From: Novosphingobium sp. ERN07
GTDB lineage: Bacteria > Pseudomonadota > Alphaproteobacteria > Sphingomonadales > Sphingomonadaceae
Length of the DNA: 64,000 bases
Direction of reading: 5' to 3'
Assembly: GCF_012641335.1 (NCBI RefSeq)
Contig: NZ_JABAID010000001.1
Span: 1 to 64,000, forward strand
Under the pieces are notes generated by a model that was not told where the DNA came from, searched no databases, and saw nothing but the letters and a program-made list of their open reading frames with translations. Position 1 is the stretch's first letter; every line of letters starts with the position of its first letter. The translations under genes were made by a program, and so were the position numbers. Positions 36,815-45,222 of the stretch are shown piece by piece.

Positions 36815-38070
36815 ACTTTTACCCAGCGGGCGGCGAAGAAGCCGTCGATCCCGCCGTGGTCTGCCAACAGGCCGGGATCGGTGCGGAAATGGCCAGTGCT
36901 GGCGGTAAGGCCTTCGGGCAGCTCGGCATCGGTAACCGGCTTGGGCGTAAGCGCGGTGAAGGCTGCGGCCTGCTGTTCACCCTCTTCCGGTTCCAGCGAG
37001 CACACTGCGTAGACCAGCGTGCCGCCGGGAGCGAGCCAGCCCGCAGCACGTTCGAGCAGGGTGGCTTGCAGGGCCGTCAGTTCATTCAGTCCGGCGTGGC
37101 GGTGCAGCACGTCGGGGTGACGGCGGCAGGTTCCGGTGGCGCTGCACGGCGCATCGAGAAGGATTGCATCGAACGGGGCGTCCGGCGTCCATGTCAACGC
37201 ATCGGCCACGACGATTTCGGCGGAAAGGCCGCTACGCTCGAGGTTTTCGGCCAGCCGCTCTGTCCGGCGAGAGGACTTGTCGAGCGCGGTGACGGTCCAG
37301 CCGGCAGCGGCGAGTTGCAGCGTCTTGCCTCCCGGTGCGGCGCAAAGGTCAAGCGCGCGGCGGCCCTGTCCTGCGCCAAGCAGGCGCGCGGGGACGCTGG
37401 CGGCAAGATCCTGCACCCACCATGCGCCATCCTTGAAGCCTTCAAGCGCCTCGATAGCTCCAGCCCGCGCAAGGCGGACATGGCCGGGGGCGAGCGAGTG
37501 ACCACCAAGGCGCTCTGCCCAGAGCCCGGCTTCGGAAGGATCGCGCAAAGTGAGATCGAGCGGGGGCGGTTCGGCAAGGCCCGCCGCAATGGCATCGATC
37601 CGGCCCGGCCATACCGCCTGCCAGCGGGTAGCCGCGGCTTCGGGCAGGGTCGGCGCATCGGGGAGCGTTGCCCCGCTCTTCGTCACTGCCGAAAACACGC
37701 CATGCGCAAGGCGGCGCGGGCCGCCAATCAGCAGCGGCAGGCCCGTAGCGACAACGGCGTGGCCCGGCAGGTTCAGCCGCAGCGCCTGCGCCAGCATAAT
37801 GCGCAGAACTGATCGCGCCTTGGCATCATCGGGCAGCACCTGCTTTGTCGCGCCATCGATCAGCGCATCGAGATCGGCCATCCAACGCAAGGCCTCTTGC
37901 GCGATGGCGAGCGCGAGCGCGCGGTCATCGCCGCGTTCGATCCCGCGCAGGATCGGTGGCGCAGCCTGATCGAGCGGATCGCCACGGCGCAGCACCGCAT
38001 CGAGCAGGCGCAAGGCGGCACGGCGTGCGGGGACGCCGGGGACTTCATCGGGAGCGGTGGATCGGACCAT
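36811..38070 (-). CDS. rsmB: 16S rRNA m5C methyltransferase, RsmB-like
   Basis: 419 aa. The N-terminal NusB-like helical domain (about 15-135, RRAALRLLDAVLRRGDPLDQ) is followed by a Rossmann methyltransferase domain with the SAM motif ALDLCAAPGGKTLQLAAAG, the catalytic Cys region LLDAPCSATGTCRRHPDV and the second Cys in YAVCSLEPEEGEQQ. Both cysteines of m5C enzymes are thus present. RsmB (Sun/Fmu) methylates C967 in E. coli; the exact target here is inferred by family. Confidence 0.92.
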   Translation of the reverse strand: MVRSTAPDEVPGVPARRAALRLLDAVLRRGDPLDQAAPPILRGIERGDDRALALAIAQEALRWMADLDALIDGATKQVLPDDAKARSVLRIMLAQALRLNLPGHAVVATGLPLLIGGPRRLAHGVFSAVTKSGATLPDAPTLPEAAATRWQAVWPGRIDAIAAGLAEPPPLDLTLRDPSEAGLWAERLGGHSLAPGHVRLARAGAIEALEGFKDGAWWVQDLAASVPARLLGAGQGRRALDLCAAPGGKTLQLAAAGWTVTALDKSSRRTERLAENLERSGLSAEIVVADALTWTPDAPFDAILLDAPCSATGTCRRHPDVLHRHAGLNELTALQATLLERAAGWLAPGGTLVYAVCSLEPEEGEQQAAAFTALTPKPVTDAELPEGLTASTGHFRTDPGLLADHGGIDGFFAARWVKV

Positions 38071-38143
38071 GACCGTGGCCTATCGGCGCTTGTGCCCCAA
38101 TATGCAATTGCAAGTGCGCGCGCGAAGGCCCATCTGAAGGCGC

Positions 38144-38320
38144 ATGGACAAGCCAATCCCTCGCGCGACCAAGCGCCCGGCGGACTTCACCCCGCCCGCG
38201 CACTGGACCAATGACCCGGTTCCCGCACCCAAAGCCATCGAGCGTGGCGACGACCCCGATGGCCTTGATCCCACCCGCTTTGGCGATTGGGAGAAGAACG
38301 GGATTGCTATCGACTTCTAA
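38144..38320 (+). CDS. DUF1674 protein (SDHAF4-like, succinate dehydrogenase assembly factor family)
   Basis: 58 aa, a real gene shorter than usual ORF cut-offs. From ATG 38144 it reads MDKPIPRATKRPADF with a conserved C-terminal motif GLDPTRFGDWEKNGIAIDF. That RFGDWEKNG...IDF ending is the diagnostic DUF1674 signature; eukaryotic SDHAF4 has it and helps load the flavinylated SDH subunit. In alphaproteobacteria it often follows the divergent rsmB, as here (74 bp away). Its stop overlaps the convergent DUF4112 gene by 4 bases. Confidence 0.92.
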   Translation: MDKPIPRATKRPADFTPPAHWTNDPVPAPKAIERGDDPDGLDPTRFGDWEKNGIAIDF

Positions 38321-38742
38321 CCCTCGATCACCCGCGCCTGCGGGTGGTGCTTGTCGAGATGCTTGCGCAGAATCTTCAGGTTGCGCGAATTCGAGCGGAA
38401 GAACAGATCGAAGGCATCGCCCACCAGCGGCACCGCGCCGATAGCCGTATCCACCGCCACGTTTGCCCCCATGCGCCACAGCTTCCATTTGGGCAGGCCA
38501 AGGTTGCGCGCTTCCCAAACGATATAAGCACCCATCGCGGCGGTCAGCACATCGCCCAGCACTGGCACCAGACCGGCGATGGCATCAAGGCCCACATCAC
38601 GGCGCAGCACCGGGATGGTAAAGCTGCGCTCCAGAACACGCTCCAGCATTTCCACACGCTGGCGAACCGAGGCGGGATCGTTGCCTAGGCCGGGGATTTC
38701 AGCCTGAAGGCGCTGGGGGCGAATGGCGGAGGGCTTGTCCAT
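38317..38742 (-). CDS. DUF4112 domain-containing membrane protein
   Basis: 141 aa from ATG 38742, with AGGG upstream; an earlier ATG at 38763 would overlap the previous gene's end. The DUF4112 core is plain: RRDVGLDAIAGLVPVLGDVL, AYIVWEARNLGLPKWKLWRM, NVAVDTAIGAVPLVGDAFD and SNSRNLKILRKHLD. Two to three amphipathic or membrane segments around the repeated PVLGD / PLVGD motifs suggest membrane association. Function unknown. It lies 5 bp after the solute-binding protein gene. Confidence 0.88.
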   Translation of the reverse strand: MDKPSAIRPQRLQAEIPGLGNDPASVRQRVEMLERVLERSFTIPVLRRDVGLDAIAGLVPVLGDVLTAAMGAYIVWEARNLGLPKWKLWRMGANVAVDTAIGAVPLVGDAFDLFFRSNSRNLKILRKHLDKHHPQARVIEG

Positions 38743-38747
38743 CGACC

Positions 38748-40229
38748 CTATCTGGGAAGCCATGCCATCGGCGGCAAGGGATGCCAGCCCCACGGGTTCT
38801 GTGCAAAGCCGGTGGTGCCGCTGCGCAACAAGGACCAGCGCAAGGGCCGTGCGATCGGGATAAAACCATTGGCGGCGGTAATCTCTGCCTCCGCCTCGGC
38901 CAGCAGAGCCGCGCGCGCAGCAGGATCGAGCGCACGGCGCGCTTCGGCGACGCGTTCGTCCCCGGCGGGGCTGCACACCGCCTTTTGCACCGTGCACGAA
39001 AGCTGGTTGAGGAACCACGTGGCCCGGCCATAGCGCGCGGCCACATCGACCAGCCGCAGATCGCCCCGGTCATTTTCAGGAATGCGGCGCACCGCGATGC
39101 CGATCCGCGCAAAATCGCGGCGCAAGGCATCGAACACCAGTGTGGAGCCAGCACCATCGGGCATGGAAATGTTCATGGTAGGCAGCGCGCGGCCCGCATC
39201 CCTCCACGCCTTGACCCGTGCCTCTGCCTGAATATGCCGCTCCTCAAGGCTCATGCCCTGCCAGCGCTCGCCAATCGTGCCCAGATCGTCCTCGGCATCG
39301 GGGGAAACGATCCGCGTGGTCGGCAACCAGCCGCCGATGTTGAAGCTGCCAAGCAGCGTATCGCGATCAATCGCCATCGCCAGCGCCTCGCGATTGGCGG
39401 CAGCGCCAAGGAAGCCTTCGGTGCGCGTCACGACAAGGCCGAACAGCCCGGTCACAGGATCAAGCTGCACATTGCCGCGCGTCAGCCCGATCCGCCCGGC
39501 CAGAGGCACCGTATCGATCCTGCCGCCCAGCACGACATCAACGTCGCCCGCATCGAACTGCGCCACGGCACGCGCCGCCTTGGCAAAGGTGAGCGAAACC
39601 GCACGGGCGCGGCTGGCAAATCCGGCTTGCTGTGGAAGTCCCCGCTTTTCCGGCGGGATCAGCGTGAACACCTGCGCCCCTGCATCACCTGCGGCAAAAG
39701 CCATCGGACCGGTGCCCACCGCCTGCCCTTTACCGTTCTGCCAGTTCAGCGCCAGTTCGGGTTGCGCCAGCAGGATCAGCAATTCAGGCACCGGGGCGGC
39801 CAGATCGATCTCGATCACGCGGTCCGCCATCACCCGCACTTCATCAATCGCCGCCAGATCAAGGCCCAGCGCCGTGCCTTTCAGCCCGGTGATCGCCTTG
39901 CGCAACAGCGTGGCCGCGGCATCTGCACTGATTCGCTTGCCATCGGGCCAGGTGCCATCGCGCAGGCGGAAGATGTAGCTTTGGCCATTGTCGGTCACGA
40001 TCCAGCGGTCGGCCAGCGACGGCACCACGCGGCCCCGCTCGTCAAAGCCGACCAGTCCTTCATAGGTTGCGGCGCGGACCAGTTGCGCCGACGGCGAAAG
40101 GCGTGTCCCCCGCTCTTTCAAAGCCGCCGCATCGCCAATCACGGCAACACCCAGCGTGCCGTCCTGCCCTTTTCCGCAGGACGCAAGCAGCAGCGAAATC
40201 AATGCAATTGAGGCGAGCCTACCAGCCAT
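38748..40229 (-). CDS. ABC transporter substrate-binding lipoprotein (SBP_bac_5 family)
   Basis: 493 aa from ATG 40229 (MAGRLASIALISLLLASC, lipobox ending at Cys-18). It belongs to the peptide/nickel-type extracellular solute-binding family 5: ATYEGLVGFDERGRVVPSLADRWIV, YIFRLRDGTWPDGKRISADAAATLLRK and AMAIDRDTLL. No permease or ATPase gene is nearby, so it is an orphan binding protein whose partner transporter must be elsewhere, or it has another role. The C-terminus ends with a W-rich stretch. Confidence 0.88.
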   Translation of the reverse strand: MAGRLASIALISLLLASCGKGQDGTLGVAVIGDAAALKERGTRLSPSAQLVRAATYEGLVGFDERGRVVPSLADRWIVTDNGQSYIFRLRDGTWPDGKRISADAAATLLRKAITGLKGTALGLDLAAIDEVRVMADRVIEIDLAAPVPELLILLAQPELALNWQNGKGQAVGTGPMAFAAGDAGAQVFTLIPPEKRGLPQQAGFASRARAVSLTFAKAARAVAQFDAGDVDVVLGGRIDTVPLAGRIGLTRGNVQLDPVTGLFGLVVTRTEGFLGAAANREALAMAIDRDTLLGSFNIGGWLPTTRIVSPDAEDDLGTIGERWQGMSLEERHIQAEARVKAWRDAGRALPTMNISMPDGAGSTLVFDALRRDFARIGIAVRRIPENDRGDLRLVDVAARYGRATWFLNQLSCTVQKAVCSPAGDERVAEARRALDPAARAALLAEAEAEITAANGFIPIARPLRWSLLRSGTTGFAQNPWGWHPLPPMAWLPR

Positions 40230-40286
40230 CGGCAGCAGACTAGGCGAGGGAAACCCGTGCGTCCACAACGCACCTGCCATCTGCGG

Positions 40287-40688
40287 TCAGATCTTGCGCA
40301 CTGGTCCCAGCGGCTGGTTCAACAGCGGCGGCTTTACGAAACGCGGGGTTTGCGCCCCACTGCCAACCGGCGCACGCGCCAGTTTGGGATCGACTTCATC
40401 GTGAAAGGCGATGCCAAAGCGGTTGTCCTGAATCCAGGCCACCACGCCTTCGACCCAACCGATATTGCGCAAGTTCACCTCGATAGAGGTGCCGCGCTGC
40501 ACTTTCACTGCGCCTTCGGCCATCATGCCGCCGGCCGAAAGATTGCGCACTTTCACGCGGTGTTCGGCGTCTGCCTCAGGCAGGCGCACTTCGGCCATGA
40601 GGAACAGGCTGTCTCGCCCAAGATGCCTATGGTCGATTTCAGTCACCAGAAGTCCCACCATTCCCGTGATTGCGTGCGCATCGGGCAA
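40287..40688 (-). CDS. PilZ domain-containing protein
   Basis: 133 aa with one PilZ domain (about 25-100): RDSLFLMAEVRLPE, the VKVRNLSAGGMMAEG strand matching the (D/N)xSxxG c-di-GMP motif, and GWVEGVVAWIQDNRFGIAFHDEVDP. The upstream RxxxR arm is only partly recognisable (R around 25 and R around 35), so c-di-GMP binding is likely but not certain. Single-domain PilZ proteins act as c-di-GMP receptors for motility or envelope functions. The C-terminal 25 residues are Pro-rich. Confidence 0.88.
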   Translation of the reverse strand: MPDAHAITGMVGLLVTEIDHRHLGRDSLFLMAEVRLPEADAEHRVKVRNLSAGGMMAEGAVKVQRGTSIEVNLRNIGWVEGVVAWIQDNRFGIAFHDEVDPKLARAPVGSGAQTPRFVKPPLLNQPLGPVRKI

Positions 40689-40824
40689 TAATTAGACCCG
40701 ATGCGGACTTATCCCATCAATTGCTGGCCAATCCCTAAACCAGCAAGGTAAACGTCGGGTTATCAGGCGGGAACGTTAACCGCATTCGGGCGGACAAAAA
40801 GCCCGCCCGGCCGCAGTAAACATT

Positions 40825-41283
40825 TCACATATCGCGGGAAATCTTTTCCCTGCGCTCATGCGCTTCCTGCGCTTCCACCGTCATCGTCGCGATGGGGCGC
40901 GCGATCAGGCGGCCAAGGCCGATAGGTTCGCCGGTCACTTCGCAGTAACCATATTCGCCCTCATCGATCCGGCGCATGGCAGAATCGATCTTGGCGATCA
41001 GCTTGCGCTGACGGTCACGGGTGCGCAGTTCGATGCCCCAGTCCGTCTCGCTCGATGCGCGATCGTTAAGATCGGGCTCGCGAATCGGGCCATCCTGCAG
41101 CGCCGAAAGCGTTCCGGCAGCGGCAGAGAGGATCGACTTCTTCCATTCAAGCAGCAGACGGCGGAAATAATCCTGCTGCGCTTCATTCATATAGGGTTCG
41201 TCATCGCCCGGAACGTAATCGCCCGGCATCGCACGGCGTGCCTTTGCCAGTACGTCAATCTCGTCACTCAAAACGCCAGCCAT
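40825..41283 (-). CDS. dksA: RNA polymerase-binding transcription factor DksA
   Basis: 152 aa from ATG 41283 (MAGVLSDEIDVLAKARRAM); longer frames run into the promoter. The coiled-coil with DxxDxA tip is visible (LNDRASSETDWGIEL), preceded by YMNEAQQDYFRRLLLEWKK. The zinc-finger region reads EYGYCEVTGEPIGLGRLIARPIATMTVEAQEAHERRE. Only the first of the four zinc cysteines remains, as in other alphaproteobacterial DksA proteins, so zinc is probably not bound. It binds the RNA polymerase secondary channel and mediates the (p)ppGpp response. Confidence 0.95.
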   Translation of the reverse strand: MAGVLSDEIDVLAKARRAMPGDYVPGDDEPYMNEAQQDYFRRLLLEWKKSILSAAAGTLSALQDGPIREPDLNDRASSETDWGIELRTRDRQRKLIAKIDSAMRRIDEGEYGYCEVTGEPIGLGRLIARPIATMTVEAQEAHERREKISRDM

Positions 41284-41601
41284 TCGGCCCTCCGCATTAC
41301 AAGCTATCCGCCCCTCCCGGCCTGCATTCTCCCGTTTCCGGCGCGCAAGCTCTTGTGCTGGCGCGCCTATAGGATTGGCCTGTGACAGGCACAAGCAATT
41401 AGGCGGCTATCCTGCATTAAGGTGGCGTGAAGCGTGAGGGCGCGCACAGGTTTTTCCCAAACTGTTTCAACCGAAAACAGATCGATGTGTCAGGCCCACT
41501 TCGCCGTTAACCATTTATTGACCAAGATTGGTGACTTTCGGCCCATCGGAAGCACCCCCGGAAGGTTTGGGGACAGGCTTTCCTCAAGGGGGTAATGGTA
41601 A

Positions 41602-41946
41602 ATGACACAGGCATGGATCAAGCTCGTCCCCGATGACGCAGCGCAAAGCGTAACCGCCCAATCGACCGAAGCGGGCGACTTGCTCGTGGCGACCTGTCTG
41701 GCCGCCGCCGCCAATGGCGATTGCAACGCGCTGTTCGATCTGGGCGTGGCCTATTCCACCGGCAGCCACGGCGTGGACTGCGATCTGATCGAAGCCCACA
41801 AATGGTTCAACCTCGCCGCCGTGGGCGGGCACGAAGAAGCCGCACACTGCCGGGCGGATGTCTCGGACGAAATGACCGCACGCGAGATTGCCGAAGCCCA
41901 GCGCCGTGCGCGTGAGTGGCTGCGCAGTGGCCGGGCGGCTGCTTGA
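41602..41946 (+). CDS. Sel1-like repeat protein
   Basis: 114 aa. One Sel1-like repeat is seen at about 45-80 (ALFDLGVAYSTGSHGVDCDLIEAHKWFNLAAVGG), followed by a partial helix repeat with the frequent EIAEAQRRAREW end. Such repeats form alpha/alpha solenoids for protein contacts. No signal peptide, so cytoplasmic. The start is preceded by GGGGGTAATGGTAA. It stands alone. Confidence 0.8.
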   Translation: MTQAWIKLVPDDAAQSVTAQSTEAGDLLVATCLAAAANGDCNALFDLGVAYSTGSHGVDCDLIEAHKWFNLAAVGGHEEAAHCRADVSDEMTAREIAEAQRRAREWLRSGRAAA

Positions 41947-41954
41947 ATTAAAGA

Positions 41955-42206
41955 TCAGTTTTTGCGGTTGCGGACGATGATGGCGTCAGCCGTCATTTCA
42001 ACGTAGGCCGAAGCTGGTGCGGCGAATGCTTCAGCAAGAGTTTGCTTGAGGTGCTGCAGCACTGCGGATTCAGGCGGCGGCGACCAATCGGACTCCGTTG
42101 CGTGAGAGCGGGATGTCGTTAAGTGCTTCAGTTGCTGATCTCCGACTTGCATCAATCCGAGAATAATTAGCGAAAATCGTATTTCCGCCGATCGTATGTT
42201 GAACAC
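41955..42206 (-). CDS. Hypothetical protein, possibly the 3' end of a small gene
   Basis: 83 aa. The last 40 residues (ESAVLQHLKQTLAEAFAAP, then YVEMTADAIIVRNRKN) look like a genuine small-protein C-terminus with coding-like composition. The first half is less convincing and lower in GC. It could be a degraded antitoxin-like or nucleic-acid-binding protein, but no toxin gene is adjacent. Not recognised. Confidence 0.4.
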   Translation of the reverse strand: MFNIRSAEIRFSLIILGLMQVGDQQLKHLTTSRSHATESDWSPPPESAVLQHLKQTLAEAFAAPASAYVEMTADAIIVRNRKN

Positions 42207-42306
42207 TTAGAGCTGCCGCGCCGGTTACGAAGCGATTTTGGACATTCAAGCCAGCGTTAGCTTGCCGAAAATGTCAATCTGGCAGAGCGTATTTTGTCTG
42301 AGCGGT

Positions 42307-43038
42307 CTAAGGGGCCAATTTGCTGACTGGGATCGGTGCCGCCGGGTCAGCGAAAAAGAATGTCTCGATCTCCATGTGCGCTTTTAGGGCTTCTTCCCCG
42401 GGTAGTGGCTGATACCGCCAATTCATGGCGATGGCACAGGCGCGCTTGTCGAGCAGGTTGACACCCGAACTCCAGCGAACGATGCACCTTTTGACTGTTC
42501 CATCGGAAGTCACATCTAGATAGAGTCCCAGATTAACTCGCCGTCCCTTCGGCAACTCGCCGGTGTTTGTCCTGTTTACTCCCCGAGTCGCATCGGGGAC
42601 ACGACGAGCGAAGGGACTGCCATCGTCCCCATCGTCAAGAGTCCAGTTTAGAGAAACGCTGTACGGACCAACTGCTTGCGGGTTCGGATTTTTGAAGCGC
42701 ATCCTAACCAAAGCGGCGCAAGAGGCGTCATCGAGTTTTGGAAAACCGCTCGACGTGACGATGGAGCAACGTTGAGGTTTGCCGGATGAGTCAATCCAAA
42801 ACGCCACCCGGACAAACCCTTCTTCGTCAAGCCGACGCGACAAATCAGGATAATCGAGTCGGGCAGAAGTCGTGATTGGCGGCAAGGGGAAAAGAAAAGC
42901 CTCAGCGGACGAATCCGAGGGTGGTGTATCCGGAGTTGTGTGCGCACGCGACACAGTGATAGGCAAAGCCATGCCCACCAGCGTCAGCAATGACATGATT
43001 GTCATTGGCGTAACCGCTAACGCCGCTTTCCCAAACAT
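42307..43038 (-). CDS. Exported protein with two TonB C-terminal-like domains
   Basis: 243 aa from ATG 43038; ATG 43080 is an alternative. A signal peptide or anchor (VTPMTIMSLLTLVGMALPITVSRA) is followed by two TonB-C-like segments. The first (about 60-120) has LDYPDLSRRLDEEGFVRVAF, CSIVTSSGFPKLDDASCAAL and MRFKNP. The second (about 170-230) has VNLGLYLDVTSDGTVKRC, WSSGVNLLDKRACAIA and WRYQPLPGEE. Each has two Cys, suggesting disulphides in the periplasm. There is no Pro-rich linker and no ExbB/ExbD nearby. Codon use is less GC-biased than its neighbours, so recent transfer is possible. Confidence 0.75.
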   Translation of the reverse strand: MFGKAALAVTPMTIMSLLTLVGMALPITVSRAHTTPDTPPSDSSAEAFLFPLPPITTSARLDYPDLSRRLDEEGFVRVAFWIDSSGKPQRCSIVTSSGFPKLDDASCAALVRMRFKNPNPQAVGPYSVSLNWTLDDGDDGSPFARRVPDATRGVNRTNTGELPKGRRVNLGLYLDVTSDGTVKRCIVRWSSGVNLLDKRACAIAMNWRYQPLPGEEALKAHMEIETFFFADPAAPIPVSKLAP

Positions 43039-43176
43039 CGTTTCCGATTCGCCTTGCCCAACCATCCCAGCTTGAAGCACAGAATTGTCGAGCGCAAGTC
43101 AGAAGCAAGAAGGAGAGGCCCGCCCCCCTTTGTACCGCCTCAGTTCACCTCACTCTATCCCAAAACTTGGCGTCAC

Positions 43177-43270
43177 CTCGGGCTTGATCCGGGGGCTCGC
43201 TACCTTTGGCACGGCGGTGCGCCTTGATCTGGTCGTGCATGAGAAAGCGGGAATCCGGGGCAAGCCCGAG
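43177..43270. repeat. Long inverted repeat (CTCGGGCTTG type)
   Basis: CCTCGGGCTTGATCCGGGG at 43177-43195 pairs with the complement CCGGGGCAAGCCCGAG at 43255-43270. The arms of about 16 bp flank a 60-bp loop. Related sequences are common dispersed repeats in alphaproteobacterial intergenic regions (general knowledge). It fills the 270-bp gap between the TonB-like gene and the acyltransferase operon, where no gene was found. Confidence 0.65.
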
Positions 43271-43307
43271 TAACGGGGTAGGAAGGTTGGCGCAGATGCA
43301 ACACCCC

Positions 43308-44438
43308 TCACCCCTTCCTGAACGGCGTCCGCGTGCCCAGCACCAGTTGGTCCTGCGCCACGCCTGCGCGCTCCTGCCGCAAGAAATCGGCTACGGCACG
43401 GCGGAAGTTGGGGTCTGCGATGTAGTGCGCCGATAGGGTCTGCACCGGTTCATAACCCCGCGCCAGTTTGTGACCGCCCTGTGCGCCTGCCTCAACGCGG
43501 GAAAGGCCCAGCGCGATGGCGGCGTCTATCGCCTGATAATAGCACAGTTCGAAGTGGAGGAAGGGCTTCTCCACCAGCGCGCCCCAGTAGCGGCCATAGA
43601 GCGCATCGCGCCCGATGAAGTTCAAGGCGCCTGCCACCGGTTCATCATCGAGGAAGGCCATGACCAGCAGCACCTTGTCTGCCATCCGCTCCCCGATCAG
43701 GTCGAACGCTTCGCGCGTCAGATAGGGGCGGCCCCATTTGCGCGCGCCGGTGTCCTGATAGAACAGCCAGAAGGCGTCCCAGTGTTCAGGGCGAATCATG
43801 TCACCGGTCAACTGGCGGATGTCCACGCCGTCCTGCGCACGGGCGCGCTCTTTGCGCAGGTTCTTGCGTTTGTCGGAACTCAGAACCCCAAGGAAATCGG
43901 CAAAGCTGGCGTATCCGCGATTTTCCCAGTGGAACTGGATGTCGCTGCGGGGAAGCCAGCCAGCCGCTTCAAACAGTGGCATCTGTTCGGGCGCGATGAA
44001 CGTGGCGTGGGCGGATGACAACCCGTTGTTATCGCACAATTGCTCTGCCGCGCGCAGCAATGGGGCGGCAAGGTCCGGGCGATCCCCCAGCAGCAGACGC
44101 GGGCCGGTAGCGGGGGTAAAGGGCGCGGCGATCTGCAGCTTGGGGTAATAGTCCCCACCGGCGCGGTGCCAAGCGTCCGCCCATGCGTGGTCGAACACAT
44201 ATTCGCCTTGGCTGTGCGTTTTAAGGTAAGCCGGGAGCGCTGCGGCGGGGCGGCCTCCTTCCCCCTCGATCACGATGGGCAGCGGCGACCAGCCGGAGCG
44301 GCCACCAACCGAGCCGGATTCCTCCAGCAACGTCAGGAAAGTGTGGGATACGAAGGGGTTGCCATCACCGGCCAGCCGGTCCCAATCCTCGGCGGCGATT
44401 TCCGATACAGCTTTGTGGATGCGCGCGGTGTAAGTCAC
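43308..44438 (-). CDS. GNAT/FemAB-like acyltransferase (DUF482, peptidogalycan-type)
   Basis: 376 aa from GTG 44438, 8 bp after the GDPD stop; the ATG at 44489 would overlap GDPD by 44 bases. It has the DUF482 pattern: NPFVSHTFLTLLEESGSVGGRSGWSPLPI, YVFDHAWADAWHRAGGDYYPKLQ, then a GNAT core with RKNLRKERARAQ, KWGRPYLTREAFDLIGERM, GALNFIGRDALYGRYWGAL and HFELCYYQAID. Annotated in databases as peptidogalycan biosynthesis proteins. Last gene of the five-gene operon from 46595. Confidence 0.88.
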   Translation of the reverse strand: MTYTARIHKAVSEIAAEDWDRLAGDGNPFVSHTFLTLLEESGSVGGRSGWSPLPIVIEGEGGRPAAALPAYLKTHSQGEYVFDHAWADAWHRAGGDYYPKLQIAAPFTPATGPRLLLGDRPDLAAPLLRAAEQLCDNNGLSSAHATFIAPEQMPLFEAAGWLPRSDIQFHWENRGYASFADFLGVLSSDKRKNLRKERARAQDGVDIRQLTGDMIRPEHWDAFWLFYQDTGARKWGRPYLTREAFDLIGERMADKVLLVMAFLDDEPVAGALNFIGRDALYGRYWGALVEKPFLHFELCYYQAIDAAIALGLSRVEAGAQGGHKLARGYEPVQTLSAHYIADPNFRRAVADFLRQERAGVAQDQLVLGTRTPFRKG

Positions 44439-44445
44439 GCAGGCT

Positions 44446-45222
44446 TTATGCCCCCACGCCAGCGCCTTCGGCAATAGGTCCATCGGCACAGTCTGCCGCG
44501 CGCGCGGCGTGCTCGGCGGAGCGCACCGTCCATGTCAGCACCGGAAAACCGCGCCAGCGCTGCGCCGCCACGAACTTGCTGGGCAAGTCGCGCACGTCCC
44601 ACGCCAGAAACTGCGGGCGCGCCTGCCAGAAGGCCAGATGCAGCTCCACCGTAGCGGGCAGCGTGCGGCTGCCGTTCTCCGTCACCACAAGGCCGTGGAC
44701 GATGTGCGGCGAATGGCGCGAGAACCAGCGACTGACGCGCGGATCGAAGCTCATCACCGCCACTTCGCCGCGATAGCCTTCGAGCGCGCGGCGCACGGCA
44801 AGGCACAGCGGGGCGGCACGGATTTCCTTCTTGGATTTCAATTCGATCAGCACCGGAACCTTGCCCGCCACCTGATCAAGAAACGCGCGCAAGGTGGGGA
44901 TGCAATCGGTGCCGCCCGTCAGCGGGATCTTCGCCAGATCATCGGCCCGGCGATCGATCACCGCGCCCGTCTCGGCGGTCAGGCGATCAAGCTCCCAATC
45001 GTGGAACACCACCGCGTGTCCATCGACGGTGCGCTGCACATCGCATTCGATGCCCAAGCCGCGCTCGATGGCGAGCGCAAAAGCCTTGGGCGAGTTTTCA
45101 GGCGCGCCGGGACCATGCAGCCCGCGATGGGCATAAATGCGCCCCTTCAGCCAGCCGACCCGCGCCTCTTTCGGCGCGGGGGCAAGGAAGCGGTCAAGAA
45201 GGGCGAACGGCAAGGACAGCAT
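44446..45222 (-). CDS. Glycerophosphodiester phosphodiesterase
   Basis: 258 aa from ATG 45222, overlapping the RidA gene end by 29 bases. The GDPD TIM barrel is clear: the catalytic pair in IYAHRGLHGPGAPENSPKAF (HRG...EN), then IECDVQRTVDGHAVVFHDWELDRLT (ExD...H), and PVLIELKSK with the metal Glu. The end shows FPVLTWTVRSAE. It hydrolyses glycerophosphodiesters to glycerol-3-phosphate and an alcohol, in the cytoplasm as no signal peptide is seen. Confidence 0.93.
   Translation of the reverse strand: MLSLPFALLDRFLAPAPKEARVGWLKGRIYAHRGLHGPGAPENSPKAFALAIERGLGIECDVQRTVDGHAVVFHDWELDRLTAETGAVIDRRADDLAKIPLTGGTDCIPTLRAFLDQVAGKVPVLIELKSKKEIRAAPLCLAVRRALEGYRGEVAVMSFDPRVSRWFSRHSPHIVHGLVVTENGSRTLPATVELHLAFWQARPQFLAWDVRDLPSKFVAAQRWRGFPVLTWTVRSAEHAARAADCADGPIAEGAGVGA

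Noticed and set aside
38781..40211. 476-codon plus-strand ORF opposite the solute-binding protein
   Set aside because: Shadow frame; no motif and no upstream signals.
40787..40809. CGGGCGG / CCGCCCG stem after dksA considered as terminator
   Set aside because: The A/T run lies in the loop, not after the stem, on either strand.
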